The position numbers and the translations under genes were made by a program. A stretch of 64,000 bases of DNA from an uncultured Bacteroidales bacterium (GTDB taxonomy: Bacteria > Bacteroidota > Bacteroidia > Bacteroidales > Bacteroidaceae). Positions within the stretch are counted from its first letter, which is position 1. Every line of letters begins with the position of its first letter. Positions 35,239 through 44,216 of the stretch are shown here, piece after piece. Location: assembly GCA_902768125.1 (NCBI GenBank), contig CACXKA010000008.1:1-64000 (forward strand). Reading direction: 5' to 3'. The notes under the pieces were generated by a model that was not told the origin of the DNA, did not search any database, and was given only the letters and a program-made list of their open reading frames with translations.

Positions 35239-36327
35239 ATGAGCCTCAACTATACATACATCATCATTGCTTTCACGATCAGCCTCACTTTCTCGCTGAT
35301 TTGCACGCCGCTCATCGTGAAACTCTGCAACACATACGGGATTTTCGACCAGCCCAATGCCCGGAAGGTGCACAAGTATAGCATCCCGAGATTGGGTGGC
35401 ACCCTCTTCATGCCCTCATTGGGACTGGGTGTCGTCGTCACCCTGCTGCTGATGTATCAAGGCATCGACAACGACTTTCAGATACGCTTCTCCAACGTCA
35501 TGATGATTATCGGCACCATCATGATCTACATCATTGGTGTGTTCGACGATGTGAGGGGCATGAAAGCCACGCACAAATTCATTATCCAGACCATCGCAGC
35601 CCTGCTCTTCCCCTTGTGCAACCTGATGATCAGCAACCTGCACGGACTTTTCGGCATCCACGAGATTCCTCTCTTGGTCAGCTATCCGCTCACCGTCTTC
35701 ATCATTCTCCTCATCGTGAATGCCATCAACCTCATCGACGGCATCGACGGTCTCGCCTCTGGTCTGGCATTCCTCATCCTCGGATCCTACGCCTACCTCT
35801 ACTACGACCTCGGAGCCTACCTCTTCAGTCTAATCAGCATCAGCCTGGCAGGCGCCACCCTCGCTTTCTTCTTCTTCAACTTCTATGGGAAGATTGGTCG
35901 ACTCAAGACCTTCATGGGCGACTCTGGCAGCCTTTGTCTCGGCTATGTCATCGCCTACCTCGCCATCAAGTATCAGATGTCCAACGGAGTAGGCACTTTC
36001 ACCTATCGTGAAGAATCCCTCCTCACCTCCTTCTCTCTCCTCTTCATCCCCTGCATCGACGTGGTTCGCGTCGCCATCGAGAGGAAACTGCGAGGAAAAG
36101 GCATGTTCGAGGCAGACAAGACCCACATTCACCACCGCATCATGCAGATTGGCTTGGACATGCACCAGACGCTCTTCGTCATCATCACGCTGTTCATCGC
36201 GATTTGCCTCATCAATTACGGCTTGTACGTGGGCGGCTTGCAATCCACCTACATCTATGGCATCGACATTGCCATCTATCTCGTCTTCATGTGGGTGGTC
36301 AACAATCTCAAATCGTCTATCAATTAA
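35239..36327 (+). CDS. WecA/MraY-family polyprenyl-phosphate sugar-1-phosphate transferase
   Basis: 362 residues with about ten membrane helices. Family motifs are clear: ARKVHKYSIPRLGG near the start, the DD pair in GVFDDVRG, NAINLIDGIDGLASG, GDSGSLCLGY, and the histidine motif DKTHIHHR. It transfers GlcNAc-1-phosphate or a similar sugar to undecaprenyl phosphate, in the WecA manner. With the WcaJ-like and PglC-like enzymes there are three candidate initiating transferases in the window. A GT2 gene follows after 12 bases. Confidence 0.9.
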   Translation: MSLNYTYIIIAFTISLTFSLICTPLIVKLCNTYGIFDQPNARKVHKYSIPRLGGTLFMPSLGLGVVVTLLLMYQGIDNDFQIRFSNVMMIIGTIMIYIIGVFDDVRGMKATHKFIIQTIAALLFPLCNLMISNLHGLFGIHEIPLLVSYPLTVFIILLIVNAINLIDGIDGLASGLAFLILGSYAYLYYDLGAYLFSLISISLAGATLAFFFFNFYGKIGRLKTFMGDSGSLCLGYVIAYLAIKYQMSNGVGTFTYREESLLTSFSLLFIPCIDVVRVAIERKLRGKGMFEADKTHIHHRIMQIGLDMHQTLFVIITLFIAICLINYGLYVGGLQSTYIYGIDIAIYLVFMWVVNNLKSSIN

Positions 36328-36339
36328 CAAGGTATCTCT

Positions 36340-37143
36340 ATGACACAGGCTCTGGTTTCCGTTATCATGCCCACCTACAATTCAGCCCAATGGCTTGCAG
36401 ACAGCATAGATAGTGTCTTGAACCAGACTTACACAAACCTTGAACTCATCATCACCGACGACTGCTCCACGGACGGCACGCGCGACATCCTCAAAGCCTA
36501 CGAGCAGAAAGACCCACGACTGAAGGTCATCTATGCCGAGAAGAACGTCGGTGCCGGTCACACACGCAACAAATGCATCGAGCAGGCACAGGGACGCTAT
36601 ATCGCATACTGCGACAGCGACGACCGCTGGATGCCCACCAAGTTGGAGAAGCAGATGGCTTTCCTGCAGGAGAAAGACTGCTGCATGGTCTATGCCTCCT
36701 ACATCACCTGCGACGAGCAGAACCGCAACACGGGCATCATCATCGCTCCTTCCCGTCAGAGCCTCTTCCAGACCAAGTGCGACGACAAGGTGGGTTTCCT
36801 CACTTGCATCTACGACACTGAGAAGACGGGCGGCAAGATGTACATGCCCACCCAGCGCAAGCGTCAGGACTATGCCCACGTGCTACAGATTCTGCAGAAG
36901 TGCCGCTACGCCTACGGACTCAAGGAGCCACTCGCCTACTACCGACTCCACTCAGGCAGCATCTCCTCCAGCAAGATGACCCTCATCAAGTACGAGTTGC
37001 TCACCTGGAAAGTCGTCTTCGGCGACAGCAAGGTCCACACCCTCCTTTTCTTCCTTTTCTGCTTCCTCCCCGCTTATGCATGGAAGAAGTTCAAGACGAA
37101 GATAGACAACTGGAGATACCGGAAACTCATTGAGAAATATTAA
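36340..37143 (+). CDS. Family 2 glycosyltransferase
   Basis: 267 residues. The GT-A fold starts with VSVIMPTYNSAQWLADSI and shows a TDDCSTDGT loop and the metal-binding YCDSDDRW motif near residue 90. A late ED-type motif is replaced by KRQDYAH. The C-terminal part has a hydrophobic stretch near 228-245 (LLFFLFCFLPAYAW), perhaps a membrane contact. It probably adds one sugar of the repeat unit. It lies 12 bases from both neighbouring genes in the rightward operon. Confidence 0.88.
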   Translation: MTQALVSVIMPTYNSAQWLADSIDSVLNQTYTNLELIITDDCSTDGTRDILKAYEQKDPRLKVIYAEKNVGAGHTRNKCIEQAQGRYIAYCDSDDRWMPTKLEKQMAFLQEKDCCMVYASYITCDEQNRNTGIIIAPSRQSLFQTKCDDKVGFLTCIYDTEKTGGKMYMPTQRKRQDYAHVLQILQKCRYAYGLKEPLAYYRLHSGSISSSKMTLIKYELLTWKVVFGDSKVHTLLFFLFCFLPAYAWKKFKTKIDNWRYRKLIEKY

Positions 37144-37154
37144 GATAGCGACGT

Positions 37155-38144
37155 ATGACTGCCATCATCATGCTCAACTGGAATGGTGCATCCGACACGC
37201 TCGAATGCATTGACTCGCTCCGACGTGTGGAGGGCGATTTTTTTTGTGTGGTGGCAGACAACGGGTCGGCTGACGACTCCACGGAGAGGATTGAGGCATA
37301 TTTTCAGGAAGAGAACCTGCTGCATCGCATCGTGAACTTTGGTGAGGAACTGAAGCAACAGCCTGCGAACCACGAGTACATTCTCTACAAGATTGGCGAG
37401 AACCTCGGTTTCGCAAAGGGCAACAACGCTGCCATCCGACTGATTGCCTCGGCAAAGCCCGACCACTACCTGTTGCTCAACAACGACACCATCGTCGAGG
37501 CAGATTTCCTCCAGCAGTTGGAAGCGTTTGCGAAAAACCATCCCGACCACTTGGCACTCACGCCCCTCATCTGCTACAACAGCGACCGCAACCTCGTGTG
37601 GAATGCGGGTGGCAAGCAGAAATGGGGACTGCGCAAGTACCACTATGCCAAGCAGCCCGTCCAGCACATCAAGGAGACCGGTCACATTCCCGTCACCTTC
37701 CTCACCGGCTGCGCACTCTATGCCGACGCTTCCCTGTTGCAGGAGGATGGCACCCTGCTCACCGAACGCTTCTTCTTCGGCGAGGAAGACTTCGAGTTCT
37801 GCCTCCGCATGAATCAGCAGAAATGCAAGATGGCTTGCGTGCTCACCGCCAAGATATATCACAAGGTGAACGCTTCCGTCGCCCATGTCGAGCCGCTCGG
37901 GAAGACCTACATCTACTATCTCAATCGCTTCATCGACATGCGTCTCCACCTCTCTTCCTTCGCCTATTTCTTGTGGAAGACGCTCTACCCAATCTACATC
38001 TATCGACTGTTGCGCAAGTTGGGCTACACCCACTCCGTCACCACCCGTTTCATCGCCAAGGTGAAGCGAGAGAGTGCCAAGCGTGATGGCGTTTCACAGT
38101 CAGACTTCCTCGAAATCATCCACAACTTCAGTTTGGACAAATAA
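37155..38144 (+). CDS. Family 2 glycosyltransferase (rhamnosyltransferase-like)
   Basis: 329 residues. MTAIIMLNWNGASDTLECI and DNGSADDST are the GT2 N-terminal motifs. The LLLNNDTIVE metal-binding segment and the later FGEEDFEF catalytic-base motif are typical of rhamnosyl-/galactofuranosyl-type GT2 enzymes. With a UDP-galactopyranose mutase gene nearby, galactofuranose transfer is possible but not shown. It is the last gene of the rightward run and ends just before the 22-bp tandem repeat. Confidence 0.88.
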   Translation: MTAIIMLNWNGASDTLECIDSLRRVEGDFFCVVADNGSADDSTERIEAYFQEENLLHRIVNFGEELKQQPANHEYILYKIGENLGFAKGNNAAIRLIASAKPDHYLLLNNDTIVEADFLQQLEAFAKNHPDHLALTPLICYNSDRNLVWNAGGKQKWGLRKYHYAKQPVQHIKETGHIPVTFLTGCALYADASLLQEDGTLLTERFFFGEEDFEFCLRMNQQKCKMACVLTAKIYHKVNASVAHVEPLGKTYIYYLNRFIDMRLHLSSFAYFLWKTLYPIYIYRLLRKLGYTHSVTTRFIAKVKRESAKRDGVSQSDFLEIIHNFSLDK

Positions 38145-38159
38145 GAAACTGATGCTGTC

Positions 38160-38326
38160 CAATCAGTCAATCGGGGCGCGCCAATTCATCAATTGGGGCG
38201 CATCAGTTAGTCAATTGGGGCGCACCAGTTAGTTAATCGGGGCGCACCAGTTGGTTAATCGGGGCGCACCAGTTGGTCAATCGGGGCGCACCAGTTGGTC
38301 AATCGGTAAGTACCAATTGAGTAATC
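38160..38326. repeat. 22-bp tandem repeat, about seven units
   Basis: The GGGGCGC core recurs at 38173, 38195, 38217, 38239, 38261 and 38283, exactly 22 bases apart; a seventh, altered unit follows at 38305. A typical unit reads CCAGTTGGTCAATCGG plus GGCGCA. There are no spacers, so it is not a CRISPR array. It lies between the convergent ends of the two polysaccharide gene runs and within 210 bases that contain no gene. Confidence 0.9.
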
Positions 38327-38351
38327 GAACAAGGACAATGCTTGAAAAGTG

Positions 38352-39623
38352 TCAGTCTTTTGGTTTCTCGGTCAGCTGCATGACACAAAGGGAGCGCTTG
38401 GAGGAGAAAGCGGCGTCGAAGCAAACGAAACGACCAGAGGGGGACACTCGAGGATGGAGGTCGCAGGCAATGTGCTTGTGGAAGTCCTGTGTCTGGAACT
38501 CCTTGGGGGAATAGAGATAAGCAATCTTCTCACGGCTCTGGGCCTCGATGTCCACCCGATAGAGCGATGCCATACGGCGTTTGTCTGGATAGGTGTCGGT
38601 GACAAAGACGGTGTCGGTGACCATCGTCTGATGCCCGTCGTCATTCAGCACATGGGGCATGATGAGGGTGTATCGACCCTGAGGAATCTGGAAACAAACG
38701 TGTCCGTCAACTTCCTTCACGCTGCAATAAGCCACAATCTGATGCTTGTCATTCCAGATATAGTGGGAAACCATGCCTGTGGTCGGCAAGGCAATCCACT
38801 CTTTTGTCTGCAAGTCATAGACGACCAGTCGTGAATGGCGTTTCCGATAATCTTGTTCAATCCAACGATGGAGGAAAGACACATAGCGGCCATCGGACGA
38901 GAACTCGCTGTGGGTGACATAGTGGCGGGATTCCATGACGCCTTCTTCCCCGACGGACAATGCAAGTTCTTTCAAGGAGACAAGCATGCTGACCTGCTGC
39001 GTTGCCATCTCCACCAAGTACAGTCCTGTCTCCTCAGGGGCATTCACGTCCAAGAAGCCATTGCCACGACAATGCTCATAGCCATAGCCAGGCATGAGTT
39101 CGTTCAGACGCTCATAGTTGAACGATGTGGCATACTTCCCATCCTTGGAAAGCGTGTCAATCGACACAGAAAGGCGAGCCACTTCCCTCCCCTGCAAATC
39201 TGCCAAGACGGCACACGCCTTCCCATCCACAGCGGTGTTGTAGATGACTGTGTTCTCATCCACCCACTGCAGGCGGCATCCCTTATGGTAGTTCCATGCC
39301 AACGACTCGCCAATGACATGATAGTCTTTCATCGAGCCATCGGAAGACAAATCGAAATATCCAACCTGCAAGGCTTCACCCTCCAACGGCATCCGCACGG
39401 GGATGGTGGTGTGATATGCCAAGAGCTTGCTCTCATCTGCCGAGAAGGGACTGCAATCGTGGAAGCCATAGAAGTAATTCTCCTTGAAATGTATCTCATT
39501 GAGAGACCAGTTGGCAGGGTGTGGCAAGAGGTCATAAAAGCCCTGATAGGCATTGCGAAGCAGATATTTAATCGCGGGATTCTTCTTCACCGCATCATAG
39601 ACAAGTCTTTCTATCTTATTCAT
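38352..39623 (-). CDS. Propeller-like protein of the polysaccharide locus
   Basis: 423 residues, no signal peptide. Repeated SSDGRYVSFL, FSADESKLL and SPSGRFVCFD segments look like blades of a six- or seven-bladed beta-propeller (WD40/PQQ-like shape). The start overlaps the stop of the glycosyltransferase gene at 39616 by 8 bases, showing translational coupling. I do not know its biochemical role; in such loci these proteins may be sugar-modifying or scaffold proteins. It is the last gene of the leftward operon. Confidence 0.7.
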   Translation of the reverse strand: MNKIERLVYDAVKKNPAIKYLLRNAYQGFYDLLPHPANWSLNEIHFKENYFYGFHDCSPFSADESKLLAYHTTIPVRMPLEGEALQVGYFDLSSDGSMKDYHVIGESLAWNYHKGCRLQWVDENTVIYNTAVDGKACAVLADLQGREVARLSVSIDTLSKDGKYATSFNYERLNELMPGYGYEHCRGNGFLDVNAPEETGLYLVEMATQQVSMLVSLKELALSVGEEGVMESRHYVTHSEFSSDGRYVSFLHRWIEQDYRKRHSRLVVYDLQTKEWIALPTTGMVSHYIWNDKHQIVAYCSVKEVDGHVCFQIPQGRYTLIMPHVLNDDGHQTMVTDTVFVTDTYPDKRRMASLYRVDIEAQSREKIAYLYSPKEFQTQDFHKHIACDLHPRVSPSGRFVCFDAAFSSKRSLCVMQLTEKPKD

Positions 39624-40512
39624 CTTTTATCTCTAATTGATAGTGTTCCAACAAACGGTCGAACTGCACATTGTTCTGTCCCTCCGTGAAGTTCTGGTCA
39701 TGCAAACGGTCCTTGCTCAACACCTGTCGGACAAGGTCAATCTGATAATACTTCACGCCTGATTTGATGGGAGCGTACTTCGGTATTTTCAAACGAACAC
39801 TCTGGACATAGAACCAGATGTCGTCGGCTATGGGACAGAGCTTCGTATAGACTTCCTCATTGAACACCTCTTCATCAAAAGCATCCATCGGATAGAAAAT
39901 ACCGCCATATCCCAGTTGCATCAATGTGAGCGGATTGTACTTCAACTCCTTGTCCGTTGCCACATATTGAGGCCATTGCTTGTAGGGAGTGAGCGACTTC
40001 CCGTCCTCCGTATAGGCAGGAATGGTGACAGCCAAGGCGATGATGGCGTCGGGATGCTGAAGATGCCCGTCATACAACGTCTGGACGAAGTTCGACGAGT
40101 AGAACAAGTCGTCATCCACGATGATGTGATGAAAGTCGGGATACTCCTTCAGCGAGGGAATCAGCTTCTTGTAAGAACGAATCTTGGGTGCGTATTCCCT
40201 GATTTCGACCCCATATTTCTGCAACACTTGCAAGGCCTGGGGCATGGGTTCTTCCGCAAATTCGCCTGCATCCGTCCACAGCACAATCTTAGCTGGACGC
40301 ACCTTCTGCTTGAGCAACGAATAGAGTGTGTATTGCACGCTATGTCGCAGACGATGCCCGTAACTGGTCAGAGATACCATCAACGTCGGCTCCACCTCTG
40401 ACGATACATCAATCGACTTCCTTACATATAAATCAAAATTGATGCGCCATTTCAACACGTTACCGACAGCGATGTCTGCCAATAATTCAATTTTCCGTTT
40501 TATATTTGCCAT
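39616..40512 (-). CDS. Putative glycosyltransferase, GT-A-like
   Basis: 298 residues. MVSLTSYGHRLRHSVQYTL and KIVLWTDAGEF start a GT-A-like fold; HHIIVDDDLFYS holds the DxD-type metal-binding motif near residue 130; KLCPIADDIWFY is a likely late active-site segment. Such proteins are common in Bacteroidetes capsule loci. Acceptor and donor cannot be told. It is coupled to the next gene by overlap, and follows the beta-helix gene by 17 bases. Confidence 0.78.
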   Translation of the reverse strand: MANIKRKIELLADIAVGNVLKWRINFDLYVRKSIDVSSEVEPTLMVSLTSYGHRLRHSVQYTLYSLLKQKVRPAKIVLWTDAGEFAEEPMPQALQVLQKYGVEIREYAPKIRSYKKLIPSLKEYPDFHHIIVDDDLFYSSNFVQTLYDGHLQHPDAIIALAVTIPAYTEDGKSLTPYKQWPQYVATDKELKYNPLTLMQLGYGGIFYPMDAFDEEVFNEEVYTKLCPIADDIWFYVQSVRLKIPKYAPIKSGVKYYQIDLVRQVLSKDRLHDQNFTEGQNNVQFDRLLEHYQLEIKDE

Positions 40513-40529
40513 ATTCTTTCAATTACTCA

Positions 40530-41777
40530 TTATGGAACAATCACGTTGTTGGAAAGGGTGACTCCATCGGCAAAGGAAGTGTCAATGACCTTCATGCCTG
40601 TCTTGGGCATCTTCACGTGCTCGATGTAGTTGCCCTTGACCACAAACCCGCGCCCCTTTTTTCCAAGGCGGTCTGTGGTGCCACGGATGAAACCGATGCC
40701 TGAATACACCTTGTTGTTCTTGATCAGCACATCGTCACTTCCCCTGAAATTCAACGAACCGTCGGCGATGGTCATATGCTTGCGCTCGTCCATCTGCCTA
40801 ATCTGTGCGTCGCTTAAACCTGTCTGGAGGAGGTCGGACATCAACTGGCTGTCATTCATCTCAGGCGTGCCATAGATGGTGTTCTTCACAATCTGAATGT
40901 GATGGGAAGATTGCACATAGATGGCATGACGCACGATGGTGCTCTCGAACAGACATCCAGAAATCTTGCCGTAGGTGATGCCATCACGACCACCAGGCAT
41001 GGAGGAACTATCGTGGCGTTGCTGGAACACCACTCCATAACTGCCTGCTCCCCCTGCTGCATGGTTGCCCCCTGCCGCCATGCCCGCCCCAGGGATATAC
41101 ACCATGTTGCGGAACGTGCAATCGGTCACCTCCACATATTTGCATTCATAATCGAACAGCACACCACCCGTGCCGCCATCGAAAACACAATCCAACACCT
41201 TGATACGGGCAGCGTTGTTGCCTACATAAATCAAGTAACTTCCTTCTTTCTTGCTGCCCACACCCTGAAACGAGATGCCTTTCACCACCAAGCCGACCGA
41301 CTGGGGCAGCACATCCAAGACGCGCATCGGAGACAAGACCTTCAACTGAGAGGAAGTGCCCTCGCCTCGAAGGGTGAGGTTCTGGGTCTGAAGACGGACA
41401 GAACGCGACAAGACATAAGTTTCACTTGGTATTACCACCTGTGAACACACACGTGCCGCATTCTCTATCGCCTCAGCATTGTATTTCGCATCGGAAGCAG
41501 ACGCTCCAAACCAACGAATGTCCACCTGCTTGTTCTTGAGCGTTCCCGTCACTTTTCCATTGCAGATGCAACCATCATTCGTGACGGAGAGCTTGCAATT
41601 AGCAGGCAATGCCAGCGTCTTTCCACCGAGGTCGTGACGGCTGGATAGCACATACGTCACATTGGGTTGCGTCATCTGTTTCTGCAAAGGCACATCGGGA
41701 GAAAGCACCACTGTCTTGGCGGCAGCAACGCTTGTCACAAGAAACAACAATATAAATAGTAACCCGTTGCTCTTCAT
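40530..41777 (-). CDS. Exported right-handed beta-helix protein
   Basis: 415 residues with a signal peptide (MKSNGLLFILLFLVTSVAAA). From about residue 120 the sequence shows repeating short strands with Asn and Val/Ile ladders (VTDCTFRNMVY, KISGCLFES, IQIVKNTIYG, VLIKNNKVYSG), typical of pectate-lyase-like parallel beta-helices. Such proteins may be lyases, epimerases or surface binders of polysaccharide. No catalytic triad can be assigned. The start overlaps the flippase stop by four bases (ATGA), so it belongs to the operon. Confidence 0.8.
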   Translation of the reverse strand: MKSNGLLFILLFLVTSVAAAKTVVLSPDVPLQKQMTQPNVTYVLSSRHDLGGKTLALPANCKLSVTNDGCICNGKVTGTLKNKQVDIRWFGASASDAKYNAEAIENAARVCSQVVIPSETYVLSRSVRLQTQNLTLRGEGTSSQLKVLSPMRVLDVLPQSVGLVVKGISFQGVGSKKEGSYLIYVGNNAARIKVLDCVFDGGTGGVLFDYECKYVEVTDCTFRNMVYIPGAGMAAGGNHAAGGAGSYGVVFQQRHDSSSMPGGRDGITYGKISGCLFESTIVRHAIYVQSSHHIQIVKNTIYGTPEMNDSQLMSDLLQTGLSDAQIRQMDERKHMTIADGSLNFRGSDDVLIKNNKVYSGIGFIRGTTDRLGKKGRGFVVKGNYIEHVKMPKTGMKVIDTSFADGVTLSNNVIVP

Positions 41778-43024
41778 TTATTTTTCCGATTTAGATATAG
41801 CAATCTCGAAAGACATGCCAAGAACAGCAAAACCTCAGAAAGCGACATCGTCATCGCTGCCACTTGGATGCCCCAATAGCGAGCCAGCCAGAAGAGCAAG
41901 CCCAACGAAATGGTGCCTGAAATGAACACCGCAAAGAAGAAATACTTCTGCTGATTCAGATTGACCAACCCCACGAAACCCAAGAGGAAGTTCATGCATC
42001 CGAAGATGAGAACGGGGTACATCCAGTTCATCAATGGCTTGATTTCAGAGAAGTCCTTGCCGACCAGCGACACGAGGAAATCGCCACAGAAGAAGATGCC
42101 CAGTGCCACCACAATCGTGAGAATGAACAGGAAGATGGCTGCCCGTCTCAGCAACACCATGCTCTTCCCCACTCCCTCTTGTTTAATCTTAAGGCTCATG
42201 TGTGGGAACAATGCCTGAGAGACAGGGGTGATGAATGACTGTGCCGCCTTGATGACTCTCTCAGCCAACGCATACACACCCATTGCTGCATCGCTGACGA
42301 AAAAGTTCAGCACTACGACATTCATATTGCGATAGAGGTCGATACCAATCATGGAGAAGCACAAGGAAAGGCTCTCACGAAGTTCGGAAAAGACTTCCTT
42401 CATACGAGGCTTCGGAAGACGAATCTTGAACTGCTTTCTCACCAGCACCATGCTCAGGATGGCTGCCAAAAGAAATCCCAAGGAGTTCAGCAGCATGATG
42501 TATTCATAGTCCTCTGGACGAATCACCACGACGAAGATGAGAATAGTGAAGAGTATCTTGGAGGAGGCATTGACGATAGTCATGTACTTCATGCGTTCCA
42601 AACCCTGAAACAGCCAGGTTGGGATAAACACGTCACCATAAATCATGCCGATGGCAGTCAGGAACATGAAGAAGCGGTCGCTGGTGTCCAATGCCCAATG
42701 AGACAATGCCAAGACCAAAGCAATACAAAGGGTGGCAACCAAGAATCGGGCACACAAGATGTTGGAACAATACTGTTCCAGGAAGGAGTGGTCGTCACGA
42801 TTCTGGGAAATCTTCTTCGTGGCAGAAAACTGGAAACCATACTGTGTCACCACATTAATGTTCTGCACCAGCACCAAGATGTAGGCATACACGCCATAGT
42901 GTGCCACGCCTATCACATTGGTCAAATATGGGATGACCAACAGCGGCAACACGATATTCAACCCATTCAGGATGGAGAGATAGGTGAAGTTCTTGAATAC
43001 TATGTTCATTTTCTTATTTAGCAT
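41774..43024 (-). CDS. Wzx-type oligosaccharide flippase
   Basis: 416 residues from ATG 43024; a TTG at 43042 would overlap the previous stop. About twelve to fourteen hydrophobic helices cover the protein, and its start (FKNFTYLSILNGLNIVLPLL) is characteristic of the polysaccharide-transport (PST/MATE-like) flippases. It moves undecaprenyl-linked repeat units across the inner membrane. It fits directly between the Wzy-like polymerase and beta-helix genes. Confidence 0.9.
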   Translation of the reverse strand: MLNKKMNIVFKNFTYLSILNGLNIVLPLLVIPYLTNVIGVAHYGVYAYILVLVQNINVVTQYGFQFSATKKISQNRDDHSFLEQYCSNILCARFLVATLCIALVLALSHWALDTSDRFFMFLTAIGMIYGDVFIPTWLFQGLERMKYMTIVNASSKILFTILIFVVVIRPEDYEYIMLLNSLGFLLAAILSMVLVRKQFKIRLPKPRMKEVFSELRESLSLCFSMIGIDLYRNMNVVVLNFFVSDAAMGVYALAERVIKAAQSFITPVSQALFPHMSLKIKQEGVGKSMVLLRRAAIFLFILTIVVALGIFFCGDFLVSLVGKDFSEIKPLMNWMYPVLIFGCMNFLLGFVGLVNLNQQKYFFFAVFISGTISLGLLFWLARYWGIQVAAMTMSLSEVLLFLACLSRLLYLNRKNK

Positions 43025-43034
43025 CTCTCTCTTT

Positions 43035-44216
43035 TTATTCAAAGGATACCTCGCCCGAACGGAGATTGGTCACCAAGGTTTCACGTCGTTCATCCACCTG
43101 CGGATTGAACACCGAATAGTATGGTACGAAGATATGGTAGTTCCTCCCCCCTGGATAGTCTTCACTTCGATTCATCACATAATAGAACGACAAATTGAAC
43201 AGGTAAACAAAGAGGGCACCCATGACAACAATCTTCGTATAGAACTTCTTCATGACATCCCAATAGTTCACAAAGAAGGTGTTGACGATGAACACGATGC
43301 CAAACGGCAAGAGGTAGTTGGAGAAACGAACCAAGTCGCCAATAAAAACACCTGCTGTCTGGAAGACGGCAATCAAGACAAGCATCGCCCCAATGGTTTT
43401 GTCGTTGTCATACTGATTCTTCTTCCGAATAAAGATAAATAACAAGAATGGAACAATAATAAGAAGCTGCCTCAAGATACCAAAGATATTGGGTTCCTCG
43501 CGCCTCAAATAAGAATTGATCTTACTTGCCACCTGTTCTTCGAAGGCAAAGCCCAAGACGTAGGTAACGATGTCAAACACCGTGAAGGCGAGAACCACCG
43601 CCACCATCGCCAGCAAGCAAAGCCAAAGGTGGTCACGCTTGAAGAGGAGTGTCAGTGGTATCACCATCATCACAATGGCGGACATGTGGATGTATAACGC
43701 AAAGACACATAATATATAATAAAGAATGAAGTTTTTCTTTTCCAGACAAGGATATGCCAGCAGCAACACGCAGATGCAGAGGGTTTCACGCAGCACTTCC
43801 ATGTTGAAATAGCAGAAATAACCAAAGTAGTACACAAGGATGGCTGTGAAATAAGCAGTGGGCACATACCTGCGGAAGAACCAGAAGAAAACGGAATTGA
43901 CCACGAGGGCATGAGCAAGCTGGAAAGCGGTGAAACTCTTCATGGTCACAAAGGGAGCATTGAAGATATACCACAACGGATTGAACTGGGCACCAGAATA
44001 ATCAAAAGTGGACAGTTCTCTCAAGGCAGGATAACCTTCAAACAAACGAATATAAATCAAGGTGTCGCCCCCCACCCTGTAGCGAAGTCCCGCCAACAAG
44101 ATGAGAAGGACAAGTGAGGAGTAAAACCACAGATTCTTATTCCCCTCAATCCGCATCAAATCGAAACGAATGACAGGAATCAGCAAAAACAGGAATATGA
44201 CGAGGTATATCAACAT
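43035..44216 (-). CDS. Wzy/EpsG-like polysaccharide polymerase
   Basis: 393 residues and at least ten hydrophobic segments. An early LLAGLRYRVGGDTLIY motif followed by a large loop is the signature of the EpsG family, which polymerises O-antigen or exopolysaccharide units. The start overlaps the wzz stop by 7 bases, and the flippase gene follows within 10 bases. Together with Wzx and Wzz it forms a Wzy-dependent assembly set. Wzy sequences vary greatly, so the assignment rests on topology, motif and context. Confidence 0.85.
   Translation of the reverse strand: MLIYLVIFLFLLIPVIRFDLMRIEGNKNLWFYSSLVLLILLAGLRYRVGGDTLIYIRLFEGYPALRELSTFDYSGAQFNPLWYIFNAPFVTMKSFTAFQLAHALVVNSVFFWFFRRYVPTAYFTAILVYYFGYFCYFNMEVLRETLCICVLLLAYPCLEKKNFILYYILCVFALYIHMSAIVMMVIPLTLLFKRDHLWLCLLAMVAVVLAFTVFDIVTYVLGFAFEEQVASKINSYLRREEPNIFGILRQLLIIVPFLLFIFIRKKNQYDNDKTIGAMLVLIAVFQTAGVFIGDLVRFSNYLLPFGIVFIVNTFFVNYWDVMKKFYTKIVVMGALFVYLFNLSFYYVMNRSEDYPGGRNYHIFVPYYSVFNPQVDERRETLVTNLRSGEVSFE

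Noticed and set aside
37140-38033. 297-codon leftward frame opposite the GT2 gene
   Set aside because: Shadow; the plus strand carries GT2 motifs and fits the operon.
38160-38326. CRISPR array
   Set aside because: Units are contiguous with no unique spacers, and no cas genes are present; it is a simple tandem repeat.
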